A stretch of 32,973 bases of DNA from DATDRQ01 sp035291645 (GTDB lineage: Bacteria > Chloroflexota > Anaerolineae > Anaerolineales > UBA4823), in contig DATDRQ010000011.1 in NCBI GenBank assembly GCA_035291645.1, positions 1-32,973 of the forward strand. The letters run 5' to 3'. Below the pieces are notes generated by a model. It had not been told where the DNA came from. It made no database searches and worked only from the letters and a program-made list of their open reading frames with translations. Both the position numbers and the translations under genes were made by a program. This document shows positions 31,949 to 32,973 of the stretch, in pieces. Numbering within the stretch: the stretch's first letter is position 1; every line of letters begins with the position of its first letter.

Positions 31949-32920
31949 TCACCAGGCGTATCCCTCCGGGGCTTCACCACCCGGTCCAGGCCAGATGTCG
32001 TTTAAACGGACCATATGTTCATCGGAGAGGATGATGTCCAGGGATCGAATGCTCTCCGTTAACTGTTGGGAGGTACGCGGCCCGATAATCGGGGCGGATA
32101 CTACCGAATTATGTAACAACCATGCCAAGGCAATATTGGATGGCTTTTCTCCCAGATCACGGCAGAAAGATTCAAAATCTGTCAACTGACTTTTATGTTT
32201 TTCGGTATCTTTCTTTATCCTTTCGGAAGCCCGGCGTCCCTGGTTCTCTTTTTCCAGGGCGCCAGCCAGGAGACCAGCTGCCAGAGGGCTGTACGGAATC
32301 AAGCCCAGCCCATATTCCCGGCAGGCAGGGATCACCTCTAATTCCACCGTGCGATCCTTGAGGTTGTAGAGGCTTTGCTCGCTGACCAGCCCCATGAACC
32401 GCCTCTCTCGCGCGAGACATTGCGCCTGGGCTATGTGCCAGCCGGCGAAATTGCTGCTGCCAACGTAGAGTACTTTTCCCTGGGCGACGAGCTGTTCCAT
32501 TGCCTGCCAGATCTCTTCCCAGGGCGTTTCGCGGTCGATGTGGTGCATCTGATAGAGATCGATGTGGTCGGTCTGTAAACGCTGTAGACTTCCCTCACAG
32601 GCGCGGCGGATGTGGTAAGCGGAAAGCCGCCGTTCATTCGGCGAATCACCCATCTTTCCATACACTTTTGTAGCCAAGACGATCCGGTCGCGCTTTCCAC
32701 CTCCCGAGGCAATCCAACGCCCGATGATCTGTTCGGTGATGCCTTCGCCGGTCTTCCACCCGTATACGTTGGCCGTATCGATGAAATTTATACCCAGTTC
32801 CAGAGCCTCGTCCATAATTTGGTGGCTGGCAGCTTCTTCCGTTTGCGGTCCGAAATTCATCGTGCCCAGACAAAGGCGGCTTACTTTGAGTCCCGTCCGG
32901 CCCAGGTTGGTATATTCCAT
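31949..32920 (-). CDS. Aldo/keto reductase
   Basis: 323 residues with the TIM-barrel landmarks of the family. The catalytic tetrad is D48 and Y53 (FIDTANVYGW), K85 (LATKVYG) and H126 (DLYQMHHID). LYVGSSNFAGW, GLIPYSPLAAGLLAG and SAPIIGPRTSQQL form the NADPH site. It reduces aldehydes or ketones; the substrate is not evident. AAGGAGG lies five bases before the ATG. It is a separate leftward unit beside the amine block and shares no transcript with it. Confidence 0.94.
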   Translation of the reverse strand: MEYTNLGRTGLKVSRLCLGTMNFGPQTEEAASHQIMDEALELGINFIDTANVYGWKTGEGITEQIIGRWIASGGGKRDRIVLATKVYGKMGDSPNERRLSAYHIRRACEGSLQRLQTDHIDLYQMHHIDRETPWEEIWQAMEQLVAQGKVLYVGSSNFAGWHIAQAQCLARERRFMGLVSEQSLYNLKDRTVELEVIPACREYGLGLIPYSPLAAGLLAGALEKENQGRRASERIKKDTEKHKSQLTDFESFCRDLGEKPSNIALAWLLHNSVVSAPIIGPRTSQQLTESIRSLDIILSDEHMVRLNDIWPGPGGEAPEGYAW

Positions 32921-32925
32921 ACTGT

Positions 32926-32959
32926 CCTCCTTACATTCTCATGGGGAGTTCTGAGTATA
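32926..32959 (-). promoter_or_regulatory. Ribosome site and probable -10 box of the aldo/keto reductase gene
   Basis: Minus-strand AAGGAGG (32932-32926) is a full Shine-Dalgarno sequence. TATACT (32959-32954) is a plausible -10; the -35 would lie beyond the window end, so the promoter is only partly visible. Confidence 0.5.
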
Positions 32960-32973
32960 TCATGTGGTTGATA

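Noticed and set aside
1..32973. CRISPR array, tRNA, rRNA or phage genes
   Set aside because: No regularly spaced repeats beyond the three 11-bp operator units, no cloverleaf or rRNA-like segment, and no phage structural or integrase gene seen.

Overview
The gene content suggests an anaerobic member of the Chloroflexota, most likely Anaerolineae. Pointers are a ferredoxin-linked aldehyde oxidoreductase, many small lineage-type membrane and zinc-ribbon proteins, moderate GC, and a mix of consensus-like sigma-70 promoters with GTG and TTG starts. This assignment is inference; there is no rRNA or tRNA gene in the window to anchor it.

Layout. 1-2427 is a divergent carotenoid-type locus. A lycopene cyclase-domain protein (cut by the window edge) and a TIGR01777-type epimerase run leftward, and a MerR-B12 regulator with the CarH photoreceptor signature runs rightward. 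Between them lie 11-bp repeats overlapping a perfect -35 box. 2489-5039 holds a HEAT-like protein, a zinc-ribbon protein, an exported SH3-domain protein and an IscA/ErpA-type Fe-S protein. 5221-8362 is a leftward run: S41 protease, SmpB, an unknown protein and a phytol/dolichol-kinase-like membrane protein. 8502-8875 contains no gene but has a good promoter and many nested stem-loops with GNRA loops; I read it as an unidentified structured RNA. 8876-10470 is a leftward operon: cytidylate-kinase-like protein, possible PD-(D/E)XK nuclease, hypoxanthine phosphoribosyltransferase.

10617-12146 is an intact IS4-type insertion sequence with 16-bp terminal repeats and a perfect 9-bp target duplication, inserted at the -35 box of the next gene. 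12154-17794 carries an unknown membrane-anchored protein behind an attenuator-like leader, ribosomal protein L25/Ctc, a Nudix hydrolase, TrmI, an S9 peptidase, a cold-shock protein with a long leader and a small membrane protein.

17923-31241 is a 13-kb rightward block that looks like one metabolic unit. It holds an Lrp/AsnC regulator, two class III aminotransferase-fold enzymes, an MmsA-type aldehyde dehydrogenase, a full PotABCD-type polyamine importer, a saccharopine-dehydrogenase-family protein, a tungsten aldehyde:ferredoxin oxidoreductase and a third class III aminotransferase. The likely logic is import of a di- or polyamine, removal of amino groups by transamination, and oxidation of the aldehydes either to acyl-CoA (MmsA type) or to acids with reduction of ferredoxin. 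The window ends with an exported Pro/Thr-rich protein and an aldo/keto reductase, both leftward.
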